From the NCBI RefSeq assembly GCF_000745965.1, contig NZ_JQKI01000040.1, positions 1 through 59,445 of the forward strand: DNA of 59,445 nucleotides. Reading direction: 5' to 3'. The translations under genes were made by a program, and so were the position numbers. This DNA comes from Edaphobacter aggregans DSM 19364. Its GTDB lineage: Bacteria > Acidobacteriota > Terriglobia > Terriglobales > Acidobacteriaceae. Positions within the stretch are counted from its first letter, which is position 1; each line of letters starts with the position of its first letter. This document shows positions 9,079-18,264 of this stretch, piece after piece. The notes under the pieces are model-generated. The model made no database searches and had not been told where the DNA came from. It worked only from the letters and a program-made list of their open reading frames with translations.

Positions 9079-10038
9079 ATGAACGCCAAGAGAATTCTCG
9101 TGACCGGAGCAGCAGGTTTTCTTGGCTCTCACCTGTGTGACTCCCTGCTCAATCAGGGAAACCATGTCGTTGGCGTCGACAACCTTAGCACAGGAAATGA
9201 GGTTAATTTAGCTCATCTTTCCAATGAGCCCCAGTTCGAGTTTGTTCAAAAGGACATCTGTCAACCTTTTGATGTCGGCTCAGTTGATTTTGTCTTCAAC
9301 TTCGCTTCGCCTGCGAGCCCAGTGGATTATTCCCGGCTGGGGATCGAGACTCTGCTCGTGGGATCGGCGGGGACTATTAATACTCTCGATATCGCAAAGA
9401 AGCACAATGCCGGCTATCTTCATGCTTCTACTTCGGAGTGCTACGGCGATCCCACCGTTCACCCTCAGTCCGAAACCTACTGGGGCAACGTCAATCCAAC
9501 TGGGCCACGCTCTGTTTACGACGAAGCTAAGAGATTCTCCGAGGCTGCGGTGATGGCTTATCACCGCTACTATGGGGTCAACACTCACTTGGTGCGAATC
9601 TTCAACACCTACGGCCCACGCTTGCAAGTCAACGATGGCCGGGTAATTTCAAACCTGATGAGCCAAGCTCTGCGTGGAGAATCGCTAACCATCTATGGTG
9701 ACGGATCGCAGACCCGCAGCTTTTGTTACGTCTCAGACCTGATCGCAGGCATTCTGGCACTGGCGGATTCAGATGAACATCTACCAGTCAACATAGGTAA
9801 TTCAGACGAGTGGACGATTCTCGACTGCGCAGAAGAGGTTCTGAAGGTTACTGGCCTCCACCGAGATATTACCTTCCAACCCCTTCCACAAGATGATCCG
9901 ACGCGTCGCAGGCCGGACATCAGTAAGGCAAAGGCTCTTCTTGGATGGGAGCCGAAGATCACGTTACGTAAAGGTCTGGAGTTGTCACTTGCCTATTTTC
10001 AGGCCTGCGTAGATAAACAGCTCCTCGTGAAGGCTTAG
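9079..10038 (+). CDS. uxs: UDP-glucuronate decarboxylase (UDP-xylose synthase), extended SDR
   Basis: 319 residues. The NAD+-binding motif [10 protein letters not shown] is at the N-terminus and the SDR catalytic pair is Tyr147/Lys151 (V-Y-D-E-A-K-R-F), preceded by [17 protein letters not shown] and [12 protein letters not shown] are typical of UXS enzymes. It converts UDP-glucuronate to UDP-xylose. The ATG at 9079 is preferred over the in-frame GTG at 9073, because the AGAGGTGG that precedes it makes a good ribosome-binding site. It is the second step after ugd, implying that xylose (or glucuronate) enters the polymer. A dTDP-glucose dehydratase is less likely, given the motif pattern. Confidence 0.9.
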   Translation: MNAKRILVTGAAGFLGSHLCDSLLNQGNHVVGVDNLSTGNEVNLAHLSNEPQFEFVQKDICQPFDVGSVDFVFNFASPASPVDYSRLGIETLLVGSAGTINTLDIAKKHNAGYLHASTSECYGDPTVHPQSETYWGNVNPTGPRSVYDEAKRFSEAAVMAYHRYYGVNTHLVRIFNTYGPRLQVNDGRVISNLMSQALRGESLTIYGDGSQTRSFCYVSDLIAGILALADSDEHLPVNIGNSDEWTILDCAEEVLKVTGLHRDITFQPLPQDDPTRRRPDISKAKALLGWEPKITLRKGLELSLAYFQACVDKQLLVKA

Positions 10039-10054
10039 CTCTTATGGAGTCATA

Positions 10055-11179
10055 TTGTCTGGCATTGCCTACCATCTCCTGACTGAGGCCGAACCCTTCT
10101 CTGAGTTTCACGGAGGCGCAATTTCACGTTGGGCTGGCAATGTACTTCGCTATGCACCAGCGGTGGTCGTTTGCCCTTCAGCGGACAATACATGGGATTT
10201 TGCCTCAGAAGCCATCTTTGTACTTCAGGGTTTACAGCGCTATCACCGTCTTCGTCGCCGTCTTCTTCAGCTTCCATGGACCCTCCATCGGATGGTACTT
10301 GAGCGAGTATTTCGTCCACTTCTGAAACGTGTGCGACACGGTGATGTCGTGTGGATTCACAACCGACCGGACTTCGCTATCGCGCTTACGCCGCATATTC
10401 GTTGTGTCGGAGGCAAAGTTGTTCTCCATCTGCACAATGCTCACCTGGTCGAATGGCCAACCGCACTGATGAGACGGGTTCGCGTAGATAGGCTTGTCTT
10501 CGTAAGTGAATTTCTACGGAATCAGGCGCAAGCAAAATTTACATCACTTGATACCTCTTGTGTGCTTTACAACGGTGCTGACGAAACAATCTTCTACCCC
10601 TCCTCAGACCACAAAGAGGAGACGAGAATACCCATTGTTCTGTTCGCCGGGAGGATTGTTCGAGATAAAGGTGTTCACGTTTTAGTCGACGCCATGAAGC
10701 TCCTCGCACAACAAAACGTCAAACTTCAGCTCCGCATCGTTGGATCTTCGAACTTTGGCAATAGTCGAGAGACCGACTACATCACTCAACTTAAGGCGAA
10801 TGCACCTAAGACCGTCACCTTTCTTCCTTATCGTTCTGGTGCTGCGCTAGGCGATCTCTTTCGGGAAGCCGACATATTTTGCTCACCCTCAATATGGGAT
10901 GAGCCATTTGGTCTCGTCAATGTAGAGGCGTTCGCCTCGGGCATTCCGGTTGTCAGCACGCATGGCGGAGGATCCTCCGAGATCTTTGCGCACGGTGGTG
11001 GCATCCTTGTGGAACGCGGATCTGCCGAGCAGCTTGCCTCTGCTCTGCGTCGACTTGCGGAAGACGCAAAGCTTCGTTCCAACTTGGGTACGCAAGGCTA
11101 TGCCGCGTTCCGCGAACGCTTCACATGGTCAGTTGCCCGTACGCAGGTTCAAGAGATCCAACGAGACCTCTCCATATGA
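10055..11179 (+). CDS. Glycosyltransferase family 4 (GT-B)
   Basis: 374 residues. The C-terminal half has the GT4 signature: V-L-F-A-G-R-I-V-R-D-K-G-V-H-V-L, then E-P-F-G-L-V-N-V-E-A-F-A-S-G-I-P-V-V with the conserved E-x7-E, and S-T-H-G-G-G-S-S-E. The N-terminal acceptor domain has H-L-H-N-A-H. It should add one sugar from a nucleotide sugar to the lipid-linked repeat unit at the cytoplasmic face. The only plausible start is the TTG at 10055, 16 bases after the UXS stop, with GGAG just upstream. It overlaps the following flippase gene by four bases (ATGA), so the two are translationally coupled. Confidence 0.85.
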   Translation: MSGIAYHLLTEAEPFSEFHGGAISRWAGNVLRYAPAVVVCPSADNTWDFASEAIFVLQGLQRYHRLRRRLLQLPWTLHRMVLERVFRPLLKRVRHGDVVWIHNRPDFAIALTPHIRCVGGKVVLHLHNAHLVEWPTALMRRVRVDRLVFVSEFLRNQAQAKFTSLDTSCVLYNGADETIFYPSSDHKEETRIPIVLFAGRIVRDKGVHVLVDAMKLLAQQNVKLQLRIVGSSNFGNSRETDYITQLKANAPKTVTFLPYRSGAALGDLFREADIFCSPSIWDEPFGLVNVEAFASGIPVVSTHGGGSSEIFAHGGGILVERGSAEQLASALRRLAEDAKLRSNLGTQGYAAFRERFTWSVARTQVQEIQRDLSI

Positions 11180-12459
11180 TTGCAGCTCAGATTAAACGGA
11201 TTCGACAAAACACGCTAGCCCGCAATGCTGCATGGATCTTTGCCGGCCAAGGCCTGTCCTTCGTTATCCAAGCGTTGTACTTCGTTTTTCTTGCCCGCCT
11301 TCTCAATCCCACTCAGTATGGCGTACTAGCAGGTGCTGTTGCCCTGGTTACAGTTGTCAGTCAGTACAGTACGATGGGATCGGGTCTGGTTCTGCTTCGG
11401 TATGTAAGCCAGGACCAAAGACGGTTCCCAGAGTACTGGGGCAATGTACTGATGTCGACCATCATCTACGGCTCGCTCATCGTGCTCATTTTGCACCTCA
11501 CCGGGCACTGGCTCGTCGGCGCGGAGAGCGCCTCACTGTTAACTCTCATCGCCTTCTCCGATTGCATCTGCGGACAGTTCAGCACATGCGCCGCTCAGGT
11601 CTTTCAAGCCTTTGAGCGAATGCGCCTGACTGCTACCCTCAATCTGCTCACGAATCTATTTCGACTCACGCTCGCTTGCATGATGCTACTCATCATGCAT
11701 CATGCCGTGGCCCGACAATGGGCAGTCGCGATGCTTATTATTTCACTCTGCGCTACGTGTGCCGCCTTCATCATTGTTACGCGGCACTTTGGCTGGCCAC
11801 ACTTCACACCCCGACTGCTTTTCACACGTAGTGCAGAAGGCTTCGTATTCGCAGTCTCGGGGTCAACGACTTCGGCTTACAACGACTTTGACAAAGTTAT
11901 GCTTGGCCACTACGGCATGACCGTAGCCAACGGCATCTACTCGATGGCATATCGTGTAATCAACATTGCGACGATGCCTATCCAGTCGATTGAGGCAGCG
12001 GCGTTCCCTCGTTTTTTTCGTGAAGGAGCGAAGGGCATAACCGCTGTACAGCCGCTCGCTACGAAAATCTTGAAGCGTACTGTCGTGCTTGGCCTTGCTG
12101 CCGCCGCTGGTATCTTCCTATTGGCCCCGATCGTTCCTTTCTTTATCGGAAAAGGCTTTACGCCTAGCATCAGCGCCTTGCGATGGCTGTGCCTCATTCC
12201 TTTTTTCCGCAGCTTTCACCTATGCGCTGGCGACGCAATCGCCGGTGTTGGTCAGCAGAAGTTACGCCTGCTCTGTCAAATCATTGCAGCCGGGTCGAAC
12301 TTTGGTCTGAACCTCTATCTGATTCCGCATTATTCGTGGCGGGGCGCCGCGATCGCCAGCCTCTTAACTGACGCCGGGCTAGCCGTGCTTACCTGGTCGG
12401 TACTGTTTTGGTTGCGTCGACGAGAGCGAAAGACAGTTCTCGCTATGCAGATCGCCTGA
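11176..12459 (+). CDS. Lipid-linked oligosaccharide flippase (Wzx-like)
   Basis: 427 residues, almost entirely hydrophobic, with about 12 predicted membrane helices and the polysaccharide-transporter family opening (basic residues, then A-A-W-I-F-A-G-Q-G-L-S-F-V and L-L-N-P-T-Q-Y-G). The MOP-superfamily role is to flip the completed undecaprenyl-linked repeat unit from the inner to the outer leaflet. The start at 11176 overlaps the stop of the upstream glycosyltransferase (ATGA). The 3' end overlaps the convergent polymerase gene by 17 bases, which closes the plus-strand half of the cluster. Confidence 0.88.
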   Translation: MIAAQIKRIRQNTLARNAAWIFAGQGLSFVIQALYFVFLARLLNPTQYGVLAGAVALVTVVSQYSTMGSGLVLLRYVSQDQRRFPEYWGNVLMSTIIYGSLIVLILHLTGHWLVGAESASLLTLIAFSDCICGQFSTCAAQVFQAFERMRLTATLNLLTNLFRLTLACMMLLIMHHAVARQWAVAMLIISLCATCAAFIIVTRHFGWPHFTPRLLFTRSAEGFVFAVSGSTTSAYNDFDKVMLGHYGMTVANGIYSMAYRVINIATMPIQSIEAAAFPRFFREGAKGITAVQPLATKILKRTVVLGLAAAAGIFLLAPIVPFFIGKGFTPSISALRWLCLIPFFRSFHLCAGDAIAGVGQQKLRLLCQIIAAGSNFGLNLYLIPHYSWRGAAIASLLTDAGLAVLTWSVLFWLRRRERKTVLAMQIA

Positions 12460-13819
12460 TAGCTCGTCTTTGCCCTTCGGTGAACGATTGCATCCGCATT
12501 CGCTCCAACTTCAACCCCACACAGGCAAGCAGAAACATCATTGAACCAAGATGCTTCGGCTCAAAGAGAAAGCTCTCATCCAGGTTGTAGATCGCAGTAA
12601 GAATTACGATCGCCATGTACCACTCCACGGCCCGAAGCTGGGATTGGTTATATGAGCGCAAGAGGCAGACGACTCCATCACGGAAGGCGAAGCCGAAGAG
12701 CGACAAGACAATTATCAAGCCTACTACGCCCATCTCAAGTGTGACATCGAGAAACCCGTTCTGAGCCTGCCCTAAAGCCCACGTCACTGCGAGAATAATG
12801 CGATAGGATTCGCCCTTGAAACCTAACCAGAACGCCTGATAGCCATAACCGAAGAGAGGATGTTTGACGATAGAAGTCATCACTTCATCCCATATCTCAG
12901 TACGACCGGTCAACGTCGCATCTTTCCCAAGTAGGCTAATCAAGAAGTCAGGCTGCAAGATAACTACTGTTGTTCCAGCGGCAAAGATCACGAACAGCAG
13001 GATAAAAGCAACGAAGTAATCTTTCTTTCGAAAGCCGCGCACCATCTTCAACGTCAGTGCGTAGGTAATATAGACAGCAGTCAATAGATAACTTGTCGCG
13101 GCTCGCGAAAACGCGATCGCCAGCAGGCAGAATAGGATCTGTGAGACTCGTACGGATTTCCAAAAGTTAGTGCGCGGACGATACGAGACTGCGACGGTTA
13201 AGAAAAATAAAGCCATATTGCCGAGATAGTTTTTAGCACTGAAGATACCCTTCCACGCTGTCGAATGACCTCCCATCAGATCACGGCCGTACTGCGGTAG
13301 AGCGATAGCGAAGAGGATACTCGCCACTATCGTTCCTGTACCCAGAACGAGAAACAACTCAAGCACTTCATTCAACGTGTATCGAGACATGATGTAAAAG
13401 ATAAGCAGAATACCGCCCAGCAGCACGATACCAGAGCTGAACGTTCGCGTAATCTGCTGCGATACAGGTGAGAGAAGGAGTGCACATATTGGAAAGCTGG
13501 TTATCAGTTTCATCTTCAGACTCAACACGGAGACCGAATGATGGCGGCGAATCACAAAAATCATGCAGACGCCAAAAATCAAAATATTGCTAAATCGATC
13601 GAGAAAGACACCACCTGCTGAGCTTGTCTGAACCGCACGCATGGCGGTCCCACTGTTCACGAACGGAGAAACACCATCGAGCGCGAAGTAGAGCAGTGGT
13701 AGCAGGAGGCCCCAGGTCGAAGCACGACGCCAGAAATGGAGCGCTCCTTCTTCAGTACTCGCCGCCTTTTTCATATGACCGCCAATAAGGGCCGGTCTCA
13801 GGGCTTGGTAGGTCGCCAA
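12443..13819 (-). CDS. O-antigen ligase/polymerase family protein (Wzy-like)
   Basis: 458 residues with about 11-12 hydrophobic segments and the large periplasmic loop typical of Wzy/WaaL proteins (residues about 290-350, with H-P-L-F-G-Y-G-Y-Q-A-F-W near its centre). It should polymerise repeat units in the periplasm. The start is set at a TTG at 13819, because AAGGAG lies seven bases upstream; a GTG two codons earlier is too close to that site, and the first ATG is at 13774. It faces the flippase gene convergently, and its upstream neighbour is the Wza-like gene on the same strand. Confidence 0.85.
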   Translation of the reverse strand: MATYQALRPALIGGHMKKAASTEEGALHFWRRASTWGLLLPLLYFALDGVSPFVNSGTAMRAVQTSSAGGVFLDRFSNILIFGVCMIFVIRRHHSVSVLSLKMKLITSFPICALLLSPVSQQITRTFSSGIVLLGGILLIFYIMSRYTLNEVLELFLVLGTGTIVASILFAIALPQYGRDLMGGHSTAWKGIFSAKNYLGNMALFFLTVAVSYRPRTNFWKSVRVSQILFCLLAIAFSRAATSYLLTAVYITYALTLKMVRGFRKKDYFVAFILLFVIFAAGTTVVILQPDFLISLLGKDATLTGRTEIWDEVMTSIVKHPLFGYGYQAFWLGFKGESYRIILAVTWALGQAQNGFLDVTLEMGVVGLIIVLSLFGFAFRDGVVCLLRSYNQSQLRAVEWYMAIVILTAIYNLDESFLFEPKHLGSMMFLLACVGLKLERMRMQSFTEGQRRAIRRSA

Positions 13820-13848
13820 ACACACCCTCCTTGTTCACAGAAGCAATT

Positions 13849-14739
13849 CTAGTGAATGTATATTGCGGCGGAAGTAGCCGACGCCAGTATCGATTGGCCA
13901 TTCACCGCAACATTCCTCAAAAAGCTGAATGGAACGTAGACCACATCGTCTGGCATCAAGGCGATATCCGCTTTTTTCCCTTTCTGCATCGCATTGATCG
14001 GCAGGTCGATCTCCTCCACACCTGTCGGTGTTTTGCGAACAAGCTTTGATTTTCCAACCGCTGCTGAGTGGTTTGCCGAGCCTGCAAGCGAAATGGCCTC
14101 AAGCACAGTCATCTTTGAATTGTTGGTGCTTATGGGGTAGCCGCCTGGCTTCAATACATCGCCGAGCACATAGACGACCGCAGCCTTTGGCACGACCACT
14201 GTATCGCCAGGGTAGACCATTGGATCGTCACTCAACGCTGTTCCGGCGACATTGGAGAAATAGTACTCAATCTTCTGGTTCGGATCACCATGTCGCTCAA
14301 TGGTAATGTGCCTATCTGCAACATCAGTCAATCCACCTGCCAACGCGAGCACTTCGATGACTTTGCGGCGCGTGTCGATTTCGTATACTCCCGGCTTCAG
14401 CACCTGCCCCATCACCGAGGCGTTCTGGGTGGCATATGCATCCACTCGCACTGTCACCTGCGGGTGCAGCATGATAGCTGCGGCGATGAGTCGCTGCTCA
14501 ATCTCTTTCGCTGCCTGACCAGGCGTGAGATTGGCTACCTTCACATTTCCTACAAAGCTAATCGGAATCTCCCCGGTATCGGTCACTCTGGCACGCTGCT
14601 CCATCTCCGGTGTATCGTAGACCTGAATGTGCAGTGCATCCCCAGGACCAATCAATAGACTCTCTTTCTGAGCCGGCGAACTTGTCGCAAGACCGAGAGT
14701 AAGGAAGAACAGAGTGCAAATTCGATTTAGATTATTCAT
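13849..14739 (-). CDS. Polysaccharide export protein (Wza-like, SLBB domains)
   Basis: 296 residues with an N-terminal signal peptide (cleavage expected near A-Q-K). There is no lipobox Cys, unlike classical Wza. The Poly_export domain starts at L-I-G-P-G-D-A-L-H-I-Q-V. Two SLBB-type domains follow (V-M-G-Q-V-L-K-P-G-V-Y and V-L-G-D-V-L-K-P-G-G-Y). It forms the periplasmic/outer-membrane exit channel for the polymer. The start is directly adjacent to the stop of the autokinase gene, so the two are co-translated. Confidence 0.9.
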   Translation of the reverse strand: MNNLNRICTLFFLTLGLATSSPAQKESLLIGPGDALHIQVYDTPEMEQRARVTDTGEIPISFVGNVKVANLTPGQAAKEIEQRLIAAAIMLHPQVTVRVDAYATQNASVMGQVLKPGVYEIDTRRKVIEVLALAGGLTDVADRHITIERHGDPNQKIEYYFSNVAGTALSDDPMVYPGDTVVVPKAAVVYVLGDVLKPGGYPISTNNSKMTVLEAISLAGSANHSAAVGKSKLVRKTPTGVEEIDLPINAMQKGKKADIALMPDDVVYVPFSFLRNVAVNGQSILASATSAAIYIH

Positions 14740-17034
14740 CTAAGCCCTCACAGATTTACTTCCGAGATATTCGTAAAATACATGCCCCGCAGCGGGATGT
14801 TCGCGTACGCCATTGACGAGGATGTTGATCTTGCGGCCGCTCTCCGATGGCACTGCTTCCAACATCTGGTAGCTTCTCTCGAGCGCTGATAGGGGCGTCT
14901 TTTGATGCCGGGCAATCAGCAGGACCGAGGAAACGAACGAACTCAGAATGACTGAATCCGTCACTGGCAGTATGGGTGGAGCGTCCAGAATCACCAGATC
15001 ATACTGCGATTCCCAGACTTTCAATAAAGTCGCCATGTGACCTGACGACAGGAGCTCCGCAGGATATGGTGGCACAGGTCCAGCGGGCATAAGATCGAGA
15101 CCCGGGACCTCGGGCACCGGAATCATCGCAGAGGCGCCATCGTCTGAAAGCCCAGTCAACACAGCGCTCAACCCAGTCTGCCCGTCAATCTGCAGATCCC
15201 TGTGCAGTCGCGGCCTGCGCAGGTCCGCATCACATAGCAACACACGCTTCCCTTGCTGAGCGAAGAGGATGGCAAGGTTCCAGCTTATAAAACTCTTACC
15301 TTCTCCTGCCAGCGGGCTCGTCACCAACACCGATCGCGGAGGCGCTCCGCTGCGAGACAGCATCAAAGAGGTGCGGAGCGAGCGGAGCGACTCCACAAAT
15401 ATTGAGCGTGGACTACCGAGCGTTGGCAGAAAGATAAGCGGAGAGCTCGCTATCGAATGTTTTCCTGCAGGTAAATTCACATGCTCTTTCTGATATGGCA
15501 ACACAGAAAGCGGAATTTCTCCCAGTTCTCGTGAGATCTCCCGTACGTCCTGAACCTTGGTGTCTGTCACATCACGCAGCAGTGCCAAAGCCGTACCGAC
15601 AAACAGTCCTGCAACGATCGAGCCAAATAAATAGAGGATTGTCACAGGTTTGGCCGGCTTATCGGCTGCACGTGCCGGATCAACGATGGAAATATTCGTT
15701 GAGCGTAGACCTGCCAGCAGTCCTGATTCCTTAAGATGCTTTAAAAGATCTTCGTAGAGGGTGCGGCTCTGGTCGGCTTCCTGCCGGGCCATCTGATATT
15801 CAATGGTCTTGTTGTTTAGCGCCTCTGCCTGACCTTTCTCAATCTCGAAATCTTTGCGTGTACTCTGCTCTGTTTGCTGAGCGACGACAAAGTCATTGTG
15901 CGCGCGCCCCGCGACACGATCGACCTCAGCTCGAATCGCTCCTTGTACTGCATCCAAGTTGCCGCGAATCTCAGCAAGCTTCGGATAGGAGGCGCCAAAC
16001 TTCGCAGAAAGTTCCTGCAGTTGCCCTTGAAGATTCGCCTCCTGCAATCGAAGATTCTGAATGAGCGTCAACGAACTGCCAATACCCGAAGACGAACTTG
16101 CCAAGATCGTATTTCCGCTCAATCCCGAGATCATCTCCGGATTGCCGGACTTCACGACATCGTAAATTGCTCCTTTCAGAATACGATTTGATTGTGCCTG
16201 CGCCACCGCCTGCGTTGCCATCTGTAGCTTGTCAAGCGTCGGACTGTAAACCTGATCCTTGCCTTGTCGATCGACTTCACCCAGAGCAAAGACTCCCGAG
16301 TCCTGTCGTAGTTTGACTACTTTCGCCTGTAACTCCTGTGTCTGTGCGCGGAGATCATCAAGTTGTCCGCTTAACCATGACGACGCCTGTGTCGTCGCAT
16401 CAAAGCGCGTCTGAAACCCTGTCTCAATCAACCCCTGCAGCATGCGATTCACGACTGCGGCTGCCAGTTGTGGGTCGGGGCTTAGGTACTCCACATCGAT
16501 AAGCCGTGTACCATCGACAACCTTCACCGTAAGCTTGCTATGAAAAACCCTTAGAACCTGCATTCTTCGGTGGGGAGAGTTATCGAGTGACGCTCCCTGA
16601 GGATCAGGTCTTCCCTTCGAGCTTAGAAGCCCAAAGACCCAACCGACCGGACTCCATTTTTCCTGGTAGTCTGCCGTTTGATCGAGGTGGAGCTCGTTGA
16701 TCACACGCAGCGCTAGAGAGTCCGATTGCAGAATCATCGCTTGCGTATGAAGGACCATGTTCTCTTCAAGCGCATCGGAGGGAACATCTGCATTTGTCTG
16801 CAACCCCAGCGAACTAGCGGAGTCCTTTTGAACCTGGATCTCTCCGATGGAGCGATAGCGGCGGGTTGAGACCATGAGAGCCAGAATACCGAGCAGTAAG
16901 AAAACTGCTATTGCGCCATAGATAATTCTCCGGCGGCGCCGCAGCATCATCCATATCTCTCGAAGCGTGAGTTCGGACGGCGACGAGCCCGCGGAAACAA
17001 CAACATTTGAGGACTGGAATGCGAGCTTATCCAC
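14740..17034 (-). CDS. Polysaccharide chain-length regulator fused to tyrosine autokinase (Wzc/GumC-like)
   Basis: 764 residues. A Wzz-type domain has membrane helices at about 35-55 and 465-490, flanking a long coiled-coil region (residues 200-440, rich in Gln, Glu and Lys). The C-terminal BY-kinase domain has Walker A S-P-L-A-G-E-G-K-S-F (about 577), Walker A' V-L-L-C-D-A-D-L-R-R-P and Walker B L-V-I-L-D-A-P-P. The tail has only two Tyr close together (V-F-Y-E-Y), so the usual Tyr cluster is poor. Such proteins control polymer length and export together with Wza. The stop abuts the Wza-like start. Confidence 0.92.
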   Translation of the reverse strand: MDKLAFQSSNVVVSAGSSPSELTLREIWMMLRRRRRIIYGAIAVFLLLGILALMVSTRRYRSIGEIQVQKDSASSLGLQTNADVPSDALEENMVLHTQAMILQSDSLALRVINELHLDQTADYQEKWSPVGWVFGLLSSKGRPDPQGASLDNSPHRRMQVLRVFHSKLTVKVVDGTRLIDVEYLSPDPQLAAAVVNRMLQGLIETGFQTRFDATTQASSWLSGQLDDLRAQTQELQAKVVKLRQDSGVFALGEVDRQGKDQVYSPTLDKLQMATQAVAQAQSNRILKGAIYDVVKSGNPEMISGLSGNTILASSSSGIGSSLTLIQNLRLQEANLQGQLQELSAKFGASYPKLAEIRGNLDAVQGAIRAEVDRVAGRAHNDFVVAQQTEQSTRKDFEIEKGQAEALNNKTIEYQMARQEADQSRTLYEDLLKHLKESGLLAGLRSTNISIVDPARAADKPAKPVTILYLFGSIVAGLFVGTALALLRDVTDTKVQDVREISRELGEIPLSVLPYQKEHVNLPAGKHSIASSPLIFLPTLGSPRSIFVESLRSLRTSLMLSRSGAPPRSVLVTSPLAGEGKSFISWNLAILFAQQGKRVLLCDADLRRPRLHRDLQIDGQTGLSAVLTGLSDDGASAMIPVPEVPGLDLMPAGPVPPYPAELLSSGHMATLLKVWESQYDLVILDAPPILPVTDSVILSSFVSSVLLIARHQKTPLSALERSYQMLEAVPSESGRKINILVNGVREHPAAGHVFYEYLGSKSVRA

Positions 17035-17112
17035 ATCGACCTTCCTTTACGGTGAACACAAGATTGATGACAAGCACCGAGACAGAGATGCGTGGTAACA
17101 GAAAATATTCAC

Positions 17113-18264
17113 TCAGACTGGCCGGCTGAGAACTCTGGCGAAACGGTCCTTCAGACGCAAGAAAGGCGATTCCACCCAACGATAAGAGGCAAACGCCAGA
17201 ATCGTTGTCAGAACAAACCCAAACGCTTTCGTAGCAAGCTGTGCAGTTCCCGAAACCGGATGAAGGAGGCTCTTCGCAATGAGCAGCCCTATGAGATGCA
17301 ACAGATAGAGCCCGTAGCTCACCTTACCCAGGCTCACTACCCATGTCCCCGTAAGCAACTTACTGCGGCTGTGAAGGCAGCCGTACAACATCGCTCCAGC
17401 GGAGAGTGCAATGATCAGGCGCCCAAGCACCTCACGCATGCTGATTGGCCCCGGCTGATCGGTAAGCCATGCTGACGCGACAATCCACCCTGCGAGTCCA
17501 CTCGCTACTAGCAGGAGACGCACCCCGCGCGTAAGCTTCGGCAGACTATCCGCAAACAACGCAAGCAAAATGCCTAAAGCGATGGAGTCACAGCGTGCCG
17601 TACTTCCGTAATAGATGAAACCTCCACTGACACCGGCAAGTACAAAGCCGATTCGGCACACCGTCGCGAGTAGAAACAGGATGATGCCGGATATGATCAT
17701 GCCGTGACGATCAAGAGCCTTCACCATCACGGGCCAGATCAGATAGAACTGCTCCTCAATTGAGACTGTCCACAACGGAAAGGCTATCGACTCCGGCCGC
17801 CCGAAGGCCGCGTGCACCCAATTGCCAATGAAAAGAAGATATCCTGCAACGTAATACCACGGCAGGCTCTGCTTCGCCATCGTATGTGAGAGCACAACGC
17901 CCAATGCAATCACCAGGAAATACAAAGGCCAGATGCGCAGAATTCTTCTGTAGTAAAAGAATCGGAGTGAGATTCCACCTGTCTCCTGCTTTTCCTTCAG
18001 TAGGAGTGAGGTAATTAAGAACGCACTTAGTGCGAAGAAAAGATCGACACCCGCCGCTCCGGATTTTACTGTCGCGCCCCACAGCCAAGGCAATGGCAGA
18101 TGGAGGCCACGATAGAACGATGCTTCGAAAGGCAAGGTATGACAGATGAAGACTCCGAGGAACGCGTAGTATCGCAAGCCATCCAGCTCCGGCTGGTAGA
18201 AACGGCGCGAAACGGGCGCACTCGATGACGCAACCTCGCTCAAGATTTCAGTTGATAGACCCAC
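17113..18264 (-). CDS. Acyltransferase family 3 membrane protein (OafA-like)
   Basis: 383 residues from a GTG at 18264, chosen because AGAAGGAG lies upstream at good spacing; an ATG at 18315 would overlap the previous gene by 68 bases. The acyltransferase-3 N-terminus is clear: E-L-D-G-L-R-Y-Y-A-F-L-G-V-F-I-C-H, with the catalytic His. About ten membrane helices follow, including S-I-E-E-Q-F-Y-L-I-W-P-V. Such enzymes O-acetylate or otherwise acylate a sugar of an envelope polysaccharide. The gene overlaps the upstream glycosyltransferase by 17 bases and lies 78 bases upstream of the autokinase gene. Confidence 0.88.
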   Translation of the reverse strand: MGLSTEILSEVASSSAPVSRRFYQPELDGLRYYAFLGVFICHTLPFEASFYRGLHLPLPWLWGATVKSGAAGVDLFFALSAFLITSLLLKEKQETGGISLRFFYYRRILRIWPLYFLVIALGVVLSHTMAKQSLPWYYVAGYLLFIGNWVHAAFGRPESIAFPLWTVSIEEQFYLIWPVMVKALDRHGMIISGIILFLLATVCRIGFVLAGVSGGFIYYGSTARCDSIALGILLALFADSLPKLTRGVRLLLVASGLAGWIVASAWLTDQPGPISMREVLGRLIIALSAGAMLYGCLHSRSKLLTGTWVVSLGKVSYGLYLLHLIGLLIAKSLLHPVSGTAQLATKAFGFVLTTILAFASYRWVESPFLRLKDRFARVLSRPV